Notes under the pieces: model-generated
Seen by the model: the letters and a program-made list of their open reading frames with translations, nothing else
The model's database searches: none
What the model was told of the DNA's origin: nothing
From: Bacteroidaceae bacterium
GTDB taxonomy: Bacteria > Bacteroidota > Bacteroidia > Bacteroidales > Barnesiellaceae_A
Length of the DNA stretch: 64,000 nucleotides
Reading direction: 5' to 3'
Assembly (NCBI GenBank): GCA_017481745.1
Contig: JAFUOV010000006.1
Coordinates: 62,001-126,000 of the forward strand
Position numbers and translations under genes: made by a program
Shown here: piece by piece, positions 27,864-37,298 of the stretch
Layout of the letters: each line of letters opens with the position of its first letter
How positions within the stretch are numbered: the first letter of the stretch is position 1

Positions 27864-27966
27864 AATAAATTGTATTATTGGATTAGTAAATAGTTTTCAA
27901 CTGAAATATTATGCCTTTTTGTTGTTTTAAATCTATAGTTTTGCGCTTGCGATTTGATTTCTTTTG

Positions 27967-27998
27967 CAAATATATAGGTTTTGTTGATAAAAAACAAG
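27967..27998 (-). promoter_or_regulatory. promoter of the secreted repeat protein gene
   Basis: Minus strand TATATTTG (27974-27967) is a full -7 box and CTTG (27998-27995) the -33 box with a 20-base spacer. The predicted 5' leader is about 95 bases. Confidence 0.55.
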
Positions 27999-28012
27999 AA
28001 AAAAGGGGGATA

Positions 28013-28090
28013 AAAAAGGGATATATTATTTTGATAATACGCGATATGATGCGTTATAACACATTTTGTCAAAAAATAATATCCCTTTTT
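28013..28090. repeat. 12-bp inverted repeat upstream of the repeat-protein promoter
   Basis: AAAAAGGGATAT (28013-28024) and its exact inverse complement ATATCCCTTTTT (28079-28090) are separated by 54 bases. A related copy, AAAAAGGGGGATA, lies immediately beside the first arm. The left arm ends about 15 bases upstream of the -33 box at 27995-27998, where an activator could bind. The right arm is just beyond the stop of the regulator gene, so a role in its 3' end formation is also possible. Confidence 0.5.
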
Positions 28091-28097
28091 GCATGAT

Positions 28098-29726
28098 TTA
28101 TGCAATAGTGCTTAGATAGGAGAAAAGAGTCTTGCTGTTTTCAAATCCCATTTTGCGAGCGAGTTGTTGTCGCTTCTTTTTGCAATACTCGGGAGTGATA
28201 TTCAGCAGTGCGGCAATCTCTTTTGTGCTGAGGTTGGTGTATACCAATGATAGAAATCTTATTTCGTTGGCATTGAGTTCGGGATGTTTGTCGCGTAGGG
28301 CTGCAATAAAAGCATCGTTCCGTTGCTCGAAGTATGTAGCAAAATCTTCCCATGCGCCCTTGTCGTCGAGTGTATGTTGTAGTTGCGATATGGCTTGCTT
28401 GAGGTTTATATCGCTCGACTCTTTTATAAATTTTGTGTTGGATAGTGTGTCGATGATGTTGGCGACAATATCGTTTCGATTGGCTACAATCATGGCCTTC
28501 GACATCAACTTCTTGTCGCGAATTTCTATTTCGTGCTTGTATCGTTCTTCTTCAAGCAGGGCTTTTGTGCGTTGTTCTTCGAGTTGGTTTTTCAGTAGTT
28601 GTTGTTGCTGTTTTTCGCGCTCGATTTGCAGTTGCGAAATCTGTTTTTCTTGGCGATTTTTTGCCATTTGGTTGATGAGTGCCCATACCAGAATGGCAGC
28701 TGCAAATATACCCGATATGAGTAATATGTGGCTGTTGCGTGTGCGTAGGCGGTATTCTTCTATTTCGTTTTCGCGTTTGAGTAGCTCAATCTGAATGTTG
28801 GCATTCTCAAATTGGCGCTCTTCTTGCGTATGCCATATCGAGTCGGTCATTTGCACGACAGAGTCTTTATATGCAAATCCCTTTTCGTAATTTTTCAGGT
28901 GGAAAAAAGTTTGCGATAGGGTGTTGTATAGGTTTTTTCGCTCTTCGATGCCGATGTTGTGTTGTAATGCTTCGTTGGCATATTTCACCGAGGCATGGTA
29001 GTCTTTCAAATCGTACATTGTGTGTGCCAGAATGATAAGAGCCGCAGTCTCAAGAGCTCGATTTTTTTCGGCTCGGGCTGTGTTGATAAGTCGTAGGGCT
29101 ATTTCGTAACTCTCTGCAAACTTATCCTTTTTGCGCAATAGGTTGGCTTTGAGTACTTGTAGCTCCATAGTGCCCAACGTGTTCCCTTCGAGCATTTGTT
29201 CTGCTGTTTCGATATATTCTTCGGTCTGCTCCAAGTCGTTCAGTCGCATAGATGCGTTGGCTATATTCATGGCGCATCCGCCCATAAAAGTGCTATCGTT
29301 GCTATTGAGCGATTTTTTATATATTATCTTGAATTGTTCGAGGGCTTTATCATACTTCTTGTCGAGCATATAAACACCAGCAATATTGTTCAATACGCTC
29401 AGTTCATGCCTGCCGTCGAGTTTGTCTACTGCCAATTTATAGGCGGCAGACAAGTTGTTGAGTGCTGTGCCATAATCCATCATTTCGGCATAGTTGATGC
29501 CGATGTTGGTGAGTACCCAGAATTGTTGCTCGTAACCGTTCTTCTGCTTGGCTATATCTTGTGCTTCGTATAGTAGTTCCAATGAGTGTAGATAGTCTTT
29601 CTCAATGGAGGCTTCTATGGCAATGTGCAACAAGCTATCGCAACGATTGAGAGCGTATAGATGCACATTGGTTGCGAGTAGTATTAGTAGTGCAACGGAG
29701 TATTTGAAGAGTGTGGTATGTTTCAT
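28098..29726 (-). CDS. membrane-bound TPR sensor with LuxR-like DNA-binding domain
   Basis: The 542-residue protein has a signal sequence (1-25), a periplasmic array of tetratricopeptide-like repeats (about 30-300), one transmembrane helix (333-352), a long charged coiled coil (about 355-410) and a C-terminal LuxR/NarL-like helix-turn-helix (about 475-542, core STKEIAALLNIT). It has no kinase or receiver domain, so it would be a one-component regulator sensing in the periplasm and binding DNA while tethered to the membrane. It is last of a leftward run rnhB, membrane protein, regulator, and sits directly upstream of the T9SS secreted cluster, which makes that cluster its likely target. Its cytoplasmic part resembles that of the regulator at 52660-55569. 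Confidence 0.82.
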   Translation of the reverse strand: MKHTTLFKYSVALLILLATNVHLYALNRCDSLLHIAIEASIEKDYLHSLELLYEAQDIAKQKNGYEQQFWVLTNIGINYAEMMDYGTALNNLSAAYKLAVDKLDGRHELSVLNNIAGVYMLDKKYDKALEQFKIIYKKSLNSNDSTFMGGCAMNIANASMRLNDLEQTEEYIETAEQMLEGNTLGTMELQVLKANLLRKKDKFAESYEIALRLINTARAEKNRALETAALIILAHTMYDLKDYHASVKYANEALQHNIGIEERKNLYNTLSQTFFHLKNYEKGFAYKDSVVQMTDSIWHTQEERQFENANIQIELLKRENEIEEYRLRTRNSHILLISGIFAAAILVWALINQMAKNRQEKQISQLQIEREKQQQQLLKNQLEEQRTKALLEEERYKHEIEIRDKKLMSKAMIVANRNDIVANIIDTLSNTKFIKESSDINLKQAISQLQHTLDDKGAWEDFATYFEQRNDAFIAALRDKHPELNANEIRFLSLVYTNLSTKEIAALLNITPEYCKKKRQQLARKMGFENSKTLFSYLSTIA

Positions 29727-29758
29727 GTTTTGAGCAAATCCTTTCTGTGCAAGTATCG

Positions 29759-31498
29759 TTAATCGTGAGTTTTATTGGTTGTGGTTTCTCTGACAGATTG
29801 CACAAAATCCAATAAATCGGGACGTCTTATGCGGGAGGCTGTTTGGGCATCGAGGTATATGTTTGCTTTATTCTTGAATTGTAGGCACACCATTGTGCTA
29901 TCCGATGGTTGATTTTCACTAAGAGCGGTAAAGTCGATACCGCGTTGTTGCAGCTTGAAATTGAATGATAGTGAGCCCATTATATTGTACAGCTCGACAG
30001 TAGATTGTGGCGAAATCGCGTGATATATAGCACCCAATCGCATGGTATATGAAGAACTGCCTATAAAAGTAGCGCCGCAACATAATGCTTGTGTAAGCAG
30101 CAATAGTGCGTAGCAAGCGTTGCGGACCGTTCGTTGCCAATGAGACAGCCTGTCGTTATATTCGGTGTATAGTAGCAGCAATATAGGTACTGCCCATAAA
30201 AATGGGACATATCGCATCCACCAAGACTGTTCAAAGATGAAGCAACCGGCAATCAACAATAAAACGATAGTGCCGTATGTGGCAGTGCGGTGGGGGTTGA
30301 GTGTGTTGTTATTTTTCTCTTTGTAAATATGGCATCCCCATACCATCATGGCGGCAATCATACAATATACAAAGAACGGTCCGAAACCGGCTATGCGTGC
30401 ATCGTAAATAATATAGTAGTCGTGCAATGAGTCGGTAATAAAGGGTATCCAAACATCGCTTCCTGCCACGTTGTAAAAGAGCGATCTCAGCAGATTGCCA
30501 AATCTGTTGCCTTCGAGATACAACTCGGGAGTGTTGCTTGTCATGATGTCTACATTGCTGCCGATGAGTGGGTAGAACGGATTGCCCCAGCCGAGCGTAT
30601 TGGTAACGTAGGGGTGATAGCCCAATATCCCAAAGCCTACAATAATAAGCAATATAGATATGGTGGCAAGGGCGTAGCTCAATGAACGCTTGCCTTTTGT
30701 AAAAATCCATATTATACCGATTGCCAAGGTGAGATATACGTAAAAACCTACTGTAAACTTGGTTACGGCAGCAAATAGTGTGGTGGCGATGAGTATAATC
30801 CATGCCGGTAGGTCTTTGCTATTGCGATAAATCTTTATCAACGCAATGACTACCAATAGCATGAAGGTATATAGCGGATAGTCGTTGTAGTATATGTTTG
30901 CTTGTAGTATTACGGTGGGGCAAAGGGTTATCAGTGAAGTGAGAATGGCGATTTTTAGGCGTTTTTTTTGAGGAAACTCGCTTCTTAGAAAGGAGGCTGT
31001 GATGAGGATAGAAGATAGTATGAGCAATAAATTCACAGCCTTACCACACTCTATGCGGTTGAAACAGATAGCTATGGTGCTTGCAACAATCTCTAACGCC
31101 TTGGCATAGTGTCTTTCCCATGGAGATGACGGCATGTCGGGGGTGTGGAAAGGATTCCAGCCCTGCATTATGTAGAAAATAGCTTCTTGATGGTATGTGT
31201 TGCCATCGTAGCTGTAGTCGTAGAAAATGGTAGACGTTAGTAACGAAAGAAATAGCAATAGGGTGGAGGCGACAAGGTATCTTGTAGTTGTATGCTGTTG
31301 CCGACAGTTTTGTGTAACTATTCGATGTCCAATAGTCAACGATGCGACGATTGCTGTCGGGAACATCCATGCGCCTATTGCGCCGCCCAATATAAAAGTT
31401 GCGGTGGCAAGCAGTAACGAAAAGAAGGGGATAAGCAGTAACGTAATACCCCAAGCCTCCATTTCGCCGAGTGATATGCTATGTGCCGCCTTTTTCAT
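29759..31498 (-). CDS. polytopic membrane protein, possible glycosyltransferase
   Basis: The 579-residue protein has about ten to twelve hydrophobic segments across its first 480 residues and a soluble C-terminal tail. A loop after the second or third segment contains a [20 protein letters not shown] motif, reminiscent of the acidic catalytic loop of GT39/GT83-type lipid-linked glycosyltransferases. The pattern is only suggestive; a polymerase or flippase-like role is not excluded. Its start codon overlaps the rnhB stop (ATGA), so translation is probably coupled. The regulator gene follows after 32 bases. Confidence 0.65.
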   Translation of the reverse strand: MKKAAHSISLGEMEAWGITLLLIPFFSLLLATATFILGGAIGAWMFPTAIVASLTIGHRIVTQNCRQQHTTTRYLVASTLLLFLSLLTSTIFYDYSYDGNTYHQEAIFYIMQGWNPFHTPDMPSSPWERHYAKALEIVASTIAICFNRIECGKAVNLLLILSSILITASFLRSEFPQKKRLKIAILTSLITLCPTVILQANIYYNDYPLYTFMLLVVIALIKIYRNSKDLPAWIILIATTLFAAVTKFTVGFYVYLTLAIGIIWIFTKGKRSLSYALATISILLIIVGFGILGYHPYVTNTLGWGNPFYPLIGSNVDIMTSNTPELYLEGNRFGNLLRSLFYNVAGSDVWIPFITDSLHDYYIIYDARIAGFGPFFVYCMIAAMMVWGCHIYKEKNNNTLNPHRTATYGTIVLLLIAGCFIFEQSWWMRYVPFLWAVPILLLLYTEYNDRLSHWQRTVRNACYALLLLTQALCCGATFIGSSSYTMRLGAIYHAISPQSTVELYNIMGSLSFNFKLQQRGIDFTALSENQPSDSTMVCLQFKNKANIYLDAQTASRIRRPDLLDFVQSVRETTTNKTHD

Positions 31499-32094
31499 TC
31501 AAAAAGTTTTAGTTGAGGGTCGGTGAGGCGAAACGATAATCGGTGATAGGGGGTTGTGCCATATTTCGATATGGCATCGCGGTGTTGCTGTGTAGGATAT
31601 CCTTTGTTGCCGTCCCACCCATATTGCGGATATTGTTGGTGCAGGCTCATCATATAGTCGTCGCGATAGGTCTTTGCCAAGACCGATGCGGCTGCGATAG
31701 AGAGATACTTTCCGTCGCCTTTTATAACGCAAGTGTGTGGAATATGGGGATAGGGCTTGAAACGATTGCCGTCGATGAGCAGAAACTCGGGTGTTGTCGA
31801 TAGCTGTTCTACGGCGCGGTGCATGGCGAGGATAGAGGCATTGAGAATATTGATGCGGTCTATCTCCTCGGGTGTAACGACACCTACTGCCCATGCAATA
31901 GCATCGCGCTCTATCTGTGGGCGTAGCAAGTAGCGTTGCTTTTCGCTCAGTTGTTTTGAGTCGTTGAGCAGTTCGTGCTTGTAGTCGGGTGGGAGTATAA
32001 CCGCTGCGGCAAAAACAGCTCCGGCAAGGCATCCTCGACCTGCTTCGTCGCAACCTGCCTCAATACGTCCCGGTTCCATATATGAGAGTAGCAT
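31495..32094 (-). CDS. rnhB: ribonuclease HII
   Basis: RNase HII removes RNA from RNA-DNA hybrids and misincorporated ribonucleotides. The 199-residue protein has the N-terminal [11 protein letters not shown] signature with the first catalytic Asp and Glu, the LLIDGNRF acidic site and the [21 protein letters not shown] segment typical of the family. MEPGRIEAG, five codons later, is an equally possible start. The gene overlaps the downstream membrane protein by four bases. Confidence 0.95.
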   Translation of the reverse strand: MLLSYMEPGRIEAGCDEAGRGCLAGAVFAAAVILPPDYKHELLNDSKQLSEKQRYLLRPQIERDAIAWAVGVVTPEEIDRINILNASILAMHRAVEQLSTTPEFLLIDGNRFKPYPHIPHTCVIKGDGKYLSIAAASVLAKTYRDDYMMSLHQQYPQYGWDGNKGYPTQQHRDAISKYGTTPYHRLSFRLTDPQLKLFE

Positions 32095-32249
32095 GATAAA
32101 TCTCTTTGTTTTAGGAGAACATTTTACGTTTGCGGTTGTTATAATAGTGAAGTCGCCGCACTGCTGTGCGTATAGACTTCCTATCCTTAACGAAGTTGTT
32201 TGTTATTCCTAAGTTATAGTTTGCTATTTGTTTGATTTAAGAGTGGGTA

Positions 32250-32275
32250 AGGGTACATCGTGAGATGTGCCCTTG
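32250..32275. terminator. intergenic hairpin between the DUF4831-like gene and rnhB
   Basis: An 11-bp stem (32250-32260 with 32265-32275, one T-G pair) has a GTGA loop. The T-rich tail (GCTTTTTAT) is on the rightward side, although both neighbouring genes read leftward. It lies 10 bases past the leftward gene's stop, so it probably ends that transcript without a U-run. Confidence 0.5.
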
Positions 32276-32285
32276 CTTTTTATGG

Positions 32286-33359
32286 CTATTCGGCACTGAT
32301 AACACCTATCTCCGATATACTTCCGGTAGAGGGGTTGAATATCACGTAAGTAGGTTCTTTCTTGGATGTGAGCAGTGAGGGTGATAATCCAAATACAACT
32401 CCGAGTTGTGCAACGGGGATGCTCTCTTTGCAAAGTGTTTCCTTGCCATATTGCAATTTAATGGCTGCTTTGCCCGGTATGTTGTATGCCAATGCCCCTT
32501 TGGGTACACTCTTTATAACGCCTTTATTGTCGACCGGATACTCGCCTTTCTCAAGGATTTGTACCGACAGGTATATGGGAGCTCCGCTCAAGTTGTCGGC
32601 ATCGACAAAGCCATAGGCATCGGAAAAGCGTAGTATAATGCCGTTGGTAACTTCCTCTTGGGGCTTATATTTGATACGTTTTGTAACATATTTTGTCGAT
32701 GTCGTACCCATAAAGAGAGCTGTAAGGGCAGCCTCTTGTTGGTCGAGCTGTTCGATAATGATTTTGAGCGACTCGCCATCGGCAGGCATGTTGTCGGCCT
32801 CGCCTGTGAGCAGGTTCATGCGGCTCTCGCGTATGCGATATATTTGCTTGGCAGCGAGCTCTGCCATCTTGGCTATCGAGCCCGACATGAGCATCTCTTC
32901 CGATAGGGCTTTTTGTGCATTGATGTCGTTTACAATATCCTCCTCAAGAGCCGGGAATGTTTTGAGGCTTGCCGAGTCGGGAGCGGTGTTGACGCTGATG
33001 ATGCAACCCTCGGGATTGACGAAGATATAGGGTGTCTGTCCGGCTTTAAATGTGAGTTGATAACGATTTTCGGTATTGGCAATACCATGAGTTATCATTG
33101 ATGCTCGCTTTAAATCCCACTTCTCACTATCTTCGGTAATAACGTCCGATGTGCCTAAATATTTTTGTGCATATTGGTAGTAAGGTCCTGACTTGCTTGT
33201 GGTCTTTGTCGCAACAAATTCTACCTCGACAATAGTTGTGGGCAGATAGTAGTTGAGTGCATAGTCGTTAAACTTCTCGGGTACAAGTTGTACGGCATCT
33301 TGAGCTTGCACGTTGTATGCAATGGTGAGAAATAGTACTATGAGTATTCTGAATTTCAT
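32286..33359 (-). CDS. secreted DUF4831-like protein
   Basis: The 357-residue protein has a signal peptide (MKFRILIVLFLTIAYNVQAQ). The ordering of the YYLPTTIVEVEF segment, an EDSEKWDLKRA region, the helical stretch with repeated Glu/Ala around residues 140-215 and the late GIILRFSD and GIPYRIPG-like (here LAYNIPGKA) motifs fits the Bacteroidales family DUF4831 as I remember it. Function unknown. It lies 33 bases after nnr and is probably co-transcribed with it. Confidence 0.65.
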   Translation of the reverse strand: MKFRILIVLFLTIAYNVQAQDAVQLVPEKFNDYALNYYLPTTIVEVEFVATKTTSKSGPYYQYAQKYLGTSDVITEDSEKWDLKRASMITHGIANTENRYQLTFKAGQTPYIFVNPEGCIISVNTAPDSASLKTFPALEEDIVNDINAQKALSEEMLMSGSIAKMAELAAKQIYRIRESRMNLLTGEADNMPADGESLKIIIEQLDQQEAALTALFMGTTSTKYVTKRIKYKPQEEVTNGIILRFSDAYGFVDADNLSGAPIYLSVQILEKGEYPVDNKGVIKSVPKGALAYNIPGKAAIKLQYGKETLCKESIPVAQLGVVFGLSPSLLTSKKEPTYVIFNPSTGSISEIGVISAE

Positions 33360-33392
33360 ATTCCTGCTGTTTATTCGTTACATCCGCTTGGG

Positions 33393-34922
33393 TTATTTTT
33401 CATTGTTACGCAGTTTGCGGAAGGCTTTGCCCAAATTGGCAATGATGTCTTGGGCAGTCATTGCCTCCTCGCTGCTTTCGCTGGCTGCCATATCGCCGGC
33501 TTGACCATGCAGATACACCGCCAATATTGCTGCCTTGAGAGGCTCGTAGCCTTGTGCCAAGAAAGAGGTGATAATACCGGTGAGAACATCACCACTGCCG
33601 GCTGTCGCCATACCGTTATTGCCTGAGGTGTTGATGTATACCTCGCCTTTGGGCGATACAACGGCAGTGTGTGCGCCTTTCAGTACAATGATTATGTTGT
33701 AGAGGTTGGCTTTGGCAATAGCCTGTTGCAGACGATGCGAGTCGGAGTCGATAACACACTCGAAGAGGCGCTCAAACTCGCCCATATGAGGAGTTATGAT
33801 AGAGCCGGCAGGTAGCAAGTCGAGCAGGTCTTTGTGGCGTGATAAGATGTGTAGTGCATCGGCATCAAAGACTGTGGGCAGTTTTATATTGTCGAGGATG
33901 AGGTTGCGCAGGAATGAGGTCTGTTTAGAGCCATGTCCCAATCCCGGACCGATACTCAGGGCTGTATATCGTGAGTTGAGATTTATTTCGCTGCAAACAA
34001 AGTCGTCGGCATCGGGCTCAAAGAGCGCCTCGGGAACAGCCGTCTGCAAGATGATGTTGGCGCAGCGGGGTGCGTGTACGGTGGTCAAACCAATGCCCGA
34101 GCGCATTGCAGCCTTGGCAGCCATGACCGTTGCACCTACCATGCCGTAACGACCACCTACGAGCAATCCATGTCCGAATGAAAACTTGTCGGCAAAACGG
34201 TCGCGTGGGCGTAGCAAGTTGGCAACATCGCTACTCTCTACGCAGTAGAAACGCGAAGCCATGTCGGTGGTAGCATCGGTTTTGAGTCCTATATCAAGCA
34301 CTTGCCACTTGCCTATGTATGGTGCATTCTCGCGGAAGAAGAATGACAATTTGGGGTATTGAAATGTATATGTAATGTGAGCTTTGATGATGTGGCGAGT
34401 GTCGGTTTTTTGCACCCAATCGCACATCAATCCCGAGGGAATGTCTATTGATATGACATACGACTCCGAGTCGTTGATATACTCGACCAGCGAGGTGAAG
34501 CCACCGGCGAGGGGCTTGTTGAGCCCCGAACCAAACAAACCGTCGATAACAAGTGTATCGGCTGTGAGGTGCGGAGGGCGGAAGGTCTTGACAACTTCGT
34601 CGAGAAAAGCATTGGGAAACTCGGCTTTGAGACGGTCGTAATTGGCTTGACACTCGTCCGACAAGCGAGAGGCTGTGTTGAACAGATATGTTTGTGGATT
34701 ATATCCCTCTACCAGCAGTAGTCGTGCAATAGCCAAGGCATCGCCACCATTGTTGCCCGGTCCGGCAAAAATGCAAATATGTTTGTTACGGGGGAAATGA
34801 GATATTATTTCGTAGACAATAGCCGATGCCGCGCGCTCCATGAGGTCTAACGACGAGATAGGCTCTTGCTCTATAGTGCTTTGGTCGATTTTATGTAAAT
34901 CTTGTGCCGAAAAAATCTTCAT
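33393..34922 (-). CDS. nnr: bifunctional NAD(P)H-hydrate repair enzyme (epimerase and dehydratase)
   Basis: This 509-residue fusion repairs damaged NAD(P)HX. The N-terminal YjeF_N domain (about 1-215) shows GPGNNGGDALAIARLL for the epimerase, which interconverts R and S hydrates. The C-terminal carbohydrate-kinase-like domain (about 225-500) has SIGPGLGHG, IITPHMGEF and GSGDVLTGIITSF motifs of the ADP-dependent dehydratase. Length and order match E. coli NnrD/YjeF. It has a well-formed promoter at 34959-34989 and shares its upstream region with the divergent hpt gene. Confidence 0.94.
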   Translation of the reverse strand: MKIFSAQDLHKIDQSTIEQEPISSLDLMERAASAIVYEIISHFPRNKHICIFAGPGNNGGDALAIARLLLVEGYNPQTYLFNTASRLSDECQANYDRLKAEFPNAFLDEVVKTFRPPHLTADTLVIDGLFGSGLNKPLAGGFTSLVEYINDSESYVISIDIPSGLMCDWVQKTDTRHIIKAHITYTFQYPKLSFFFRENAPYIGKWQVLDIGLKTDATTDMASRFYCVESSDVANLLRPRDRFADKFSFGHGLLVGGRYGMVGATVMAAKAAMRSGIGLTTVHAPRCANIILQTAVPEALFEPDADDFVCSEINLNSRYTALSIGPGLGHGSKQTSFLRNLILDNIKLPTVFDADALHILSRHKDLLDLLPAGSIITPHMGEFERLFECVIDSDSHRLQQAIAKANLYNIIIVLKGAHTAVVSPKGEVYINTSGNNGMATAGSGDVLTGIITSFLAQGYEPLKAAILAVYLHGQAGDMAASESSEEAMTAQDIIANLGKAFRKLRNNEK

Positions 34923-34958
34923 AGTTATAGTTTTTCTCTTTATGTTGTCTTAACCACA

Positions 34959-34989
34959 CAAAGATAATATATCGTAACGAAAACTCAAT
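34959..34989 (-). promoter_or_regulatory. promoter of nnr
   Basis: Minus strand TATCTTTG (34966-34959) as -7 box and ATTG (34989-34986) as -33 box, 19 bases apart. The start codon lies 37 bases downstream. Confidence 0.55.
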
Positions 34990-35173
34990 ACTTGCAACGG
35001 AATTTTATTTTTCTTTATCTCTTTATTTCTTAATGATGTATGTGGTAGCGTATTGCAACTTGCAATGTGGCGAGTTTGCCGTATCGAAATTGTGTTGCAT
35101 GAAAGTAGGTGCGAAAACAAAAAAATCATGTAAATTTGTTGGCAATTATGTGCGTTGGTATGGTTTAAAATTG

Positions 35174-35181
35174 TACCTTTG
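35174..35181 (+). promoter_or_regulatory. -7 promoter box of hpt
   Basis: TACCTTTG followed by C is a perfect Bacteroidales -7 box, 22 bases before the hpt start codon. No strong -33 box is evident; TGTG at 35149-35152 is at the right distance. It supports the internal start for hpt, since any longer reading would begin upstream of the transcript. Confidence 0.55.
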
Positions 35182-35203
35182 CGCAAATTCATTACATTTC
35201 ATT

Positions 35204-35746
35204 ATGGATACAATAAAACTCAAAGACCTCACATTTAAACCCTATATCAGCAGGGATGAAATAGCCCAAGCGGTGAAGAATGTTGCGGCTCGTATCAACG
35301 AAGACCTTGCCGATAAAAGTCCTCTCTTCTTGTGTGTACTCAATGGTGCATTTGTCTTTGCAGCCGATTTGTTCAGAGAAATCAACATCCCCGATGCCGA
35401 GATTTCTTTCATTCGCATGAAGTCGTATATAGGTACTCACAGTACCGGCGAGGTGCACATGATATCGGGCTTGCATGAGGATATCTCGGGTCGTACAGTT
35501 GTTATTATCGAGGATATTGTAGATAGCGGTTTTACGTTGGTGCAACTCAAAGAGAAGTTGCAAGAGTGCAATCCTGCCGATATCAAGGTGGCAACTTTGC
35601 TCTTCAAGCCCGAGTCGTTGAAGTATGATGTAAATATCGACTATGTAGCTCTTGACATTCCGCCCGCCTTTATCGTAGGTTATGGTCTTGATTACGATGA
35701 AATGGGTCGCAATCTCAAGGATATTTATACAATAGTACAAGATTAA
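35204..35746 (+). CDS. hpt: hypoxanthine phosphoribosyltransferase
   Basis: The enzyme salvages hypoxanthine and guanine to IMP and GMP using PRPP. The start MDTIKLKDLTF was selected because the -7 box at 35174-35181 lies upstream of it and because it gives the normal length of 180 residues. The PRPP-binding signature VVIIEDIVDSGFTL is clear, as is the catalytic-loop region SYIGTHSTGEV. It is followed after 35 bases by adk, a sensible purine-nucleotide pair on one transcript ending at the hairpin 36378-36404. Confidence 0.93.
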   Translation: MDTIKLKDLTFKPYISRDEIAQAVKNVAARINEDLADKSPLFLCVLNGAFVFAADLFREINIPDAEISFIRMKSYIGTHSTGEVHMISGLHEDISGRTVVIIEDIVDSGFTLVQLKEKLQECNPADIKVATLLFKPESLKYDVNIDYVALDIPPAFIVGYGLDYDEMGRNLKDIYTIVQD

Positions 35747-35781
35747 GGAAAATAGCCGATATAGGCTTTAAATATCTGCTG

Positions 35782-36354
35782 ATGAAAAATATTGTTATTT
35801 TTGGAGCCCCCGGCTCGGGAAAAGGAACGCAGAGTGAGCACATCATTGAGAAGTATGGTCTTTTCCATATTTCGACCGGTGATGTGTTGAGAAAACAGAT
35901 AGCACGAGGAACTGAGCTTGGCAAGGTTGCCGATGCTTATATATCGAAGGGTAAACTTATCCCCGACGAGTTGATGATAGATATTCTCGATGACGTGTTG
36001 TCATCGCAACCCGAGGCTGCCAATGGCGTGATTTTTGACGGATTTCCTCGTACAATCAACCAAGCTGTTGCCCTTGATGAGTTGTTGGCAAAACGAGGTG
36101 CTACGTTGGATATCGTAGTGGGTCTTGAGGTGGATGAGCCCGAGTTGATAGCACGCTTGCTCAATCGTGGTAAGACATCGGGTCGTAGCGACGACAACTT
36201 GGAAACCATACAAAAGCGTCTCGATGTATATAAAACACAAACTACCCCCTTGCGTGAGCACTATATAGCACAAGGCAAGTATGCTCCTATCGTGGGTGTC
36301 GGTAGTGTAGAAGATATATTTGCACGTATAGCAAATGCTATTGATGCTCTCTGA
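35782..36354 (+). CDS. adk: adenylate kinase
   Basis: Adk interconverts ATP, AMP and ADP. The 190-residue protein starts MKNIVIFGAPGSGKGTQSEH with the P-loop, and has the AMP-binding STGDVLR and the FDGFPRTINQA signature. It is the short form without an extended zinc-bearing LID. It is second in the hpt-adk operon. Confidence 0.96.
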   Translation: MKNIVIFGAPGSGKGTQSEHIIEKYGLFHISTGDVLRKQIARGTELGKVADAYISKGKLIPDELMIDILDDVLSSQPEAANGVIFDGFPRTINQAVALDELLAKRGATLDIVVGLEVDEPELIARLLNRGKTSGRSDDNLETIQKRLDVYKTQTTPLREHYIAQGKYAPIVGVGSVEDIFARIANAIDAL

Positions 36355-36377
36355 TAACAAGAGGTTGTAAAATAACG

Positions 36378-36404
36378 ACGGTTGTGCTGTTACGGCACAA
36401 CCGT
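36378..36404 (+). terminator. terminator of the hpt-adk operon
   Basis: ACGGTTGTGC (36378-36387) and GCACAACCGT (36395-36404) form a 10-bp stem with a 7-nt loop, followed by TTGTTTTTA. It starts 24 bases after the adk stop. Confidence 0.88.
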
Positions 36405-36501
36405 TTGTTTTTATGGCGTAATCTCCACCCGGGTGTAGCCGGAGCGTGAGTATAGCTTTGGCAATATCATAGGGGTGTTTACAATGGATTTATGCTATTG
36501 A

Positions 36502-37296
36502 TTAAGGCTCGGTGTTTTCGTTGTTGTCGAGGCTTTCTTCCGTCTTCTCTTTGAGCGTTTCGGCGAGGTGCTTGTTTCTTTTTATTTGCACATATGCTGT
36601 GTGGGCAGCCTCTTGTTGCGCCTCTTTCTTGGTGTAGCCTTTGCCTTCGCCAAGTATTATGCCCGATATTGAGATGCGGGCGTGGAAGATGGGGTTTTTG
36701 TTTTCGTCGCTCGATATATTGTCTATATCAAATTGATAAGGTAGGTGGTAATGTTGGCACCACTCTATTACGCGCGACTTGAAGTTGACCTCTTGTCGCG
36801 CCATCTGCTCTATATTGATGTGTTGATTGATGATTTTCTCTTCTACAATCTTGTGGCATTTGTTGTATCCTTGGTCGAGATATATGGCTCCGATAAGAGC
36901 CTCTAAAGCGTTGCCGTAAGTGTGGTTGTTGTGCGATAGTGAGTGCGACGATACCTCTACTATCTTGTCGAGCCCCAGCTCTATTGCTACATGATTGAGC
37001 GTTTCGCGCTTGACAATTTTGGAGCGGGTTTTTGACATAAAACCCTCTTTTTTCGAGTTGTATGTCTTGAATATAATATCCGATACGATGGCGTTGAGTA
37101 TGGCATCGCCCAGAAATTCCAGCCTTTCGTTGTCGCCTTTCTGTCGGTCGTTGCGTATGGCAGAGCGGTGTCGGCAGGCTTGCTGAAAGAGGGTGATATC
37201 GTTGGGATAGAAGCCCAACATCTTGTAGAAAGTATAATAAGGCTCTTTGCGAGTTGTCGCAAAGAGCCTTAATTTCTTATAGATTTTTTGAAACAC
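36502..37296 (-). CDS. rnc: ribonuclease III
   Basis: RNase III cleaves double-stranded RNA in rRNA processing and mRNA decay. The 264-residue protein has the catalytic signature NERLEFLGDAIL (about residues 56-67), a second acidic site ALEALIGAIYLDQG, and a C-terminal dsRNA-binding domain (about 165-245, ending EGKGYTKKEAQQEAA). An acidic tail of about 20 residues follows. It is third in the operon acpP-fabF-rnc, starting 2 bases after the fabF stop; that order is typical in Bacteroidales. Confidence 0.95.
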   Translation of the reverse strand: MFQKIYKKLRLFATTRKEPYYTFYKMLGFYPNDITLFQQACRHRSAIRNDRQKGDNERLEFLGDAILNAIVSDIIFKTYNSKKEGFMSKTRSKIVKRETLNHVAIELGLDKIVEVSSHSLSHNNHTYGNALEALIGAIYLDQGYNKCHKIVEEKIINQHINIEQMARQEVNFKSRVIEWCQHYHLPYQFDIDNISSDENKNPIFHARISISGIILGEGKGYTKKEAQQEAAHTAYVQIKRNKHLAETLKEKTEESLDNNENTEP

Positions 37297-37298
37297 GT

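Noticed and set aside
28132..28794. Rightward 220-codon frame opposite the TPR regulator
   Set aside because: Rich in Ser, Cys and Arg, as expected for the antisense of a coiled-coil gene, with no motif; the leftward gene has a complete domain series.
35033..35203. 57-codon N-terminal extension of hpt
   Set aside because: The -7 box at 35174-35181 lies inside it, the extension has no family similarity, and the internal start gives the normal protein length.
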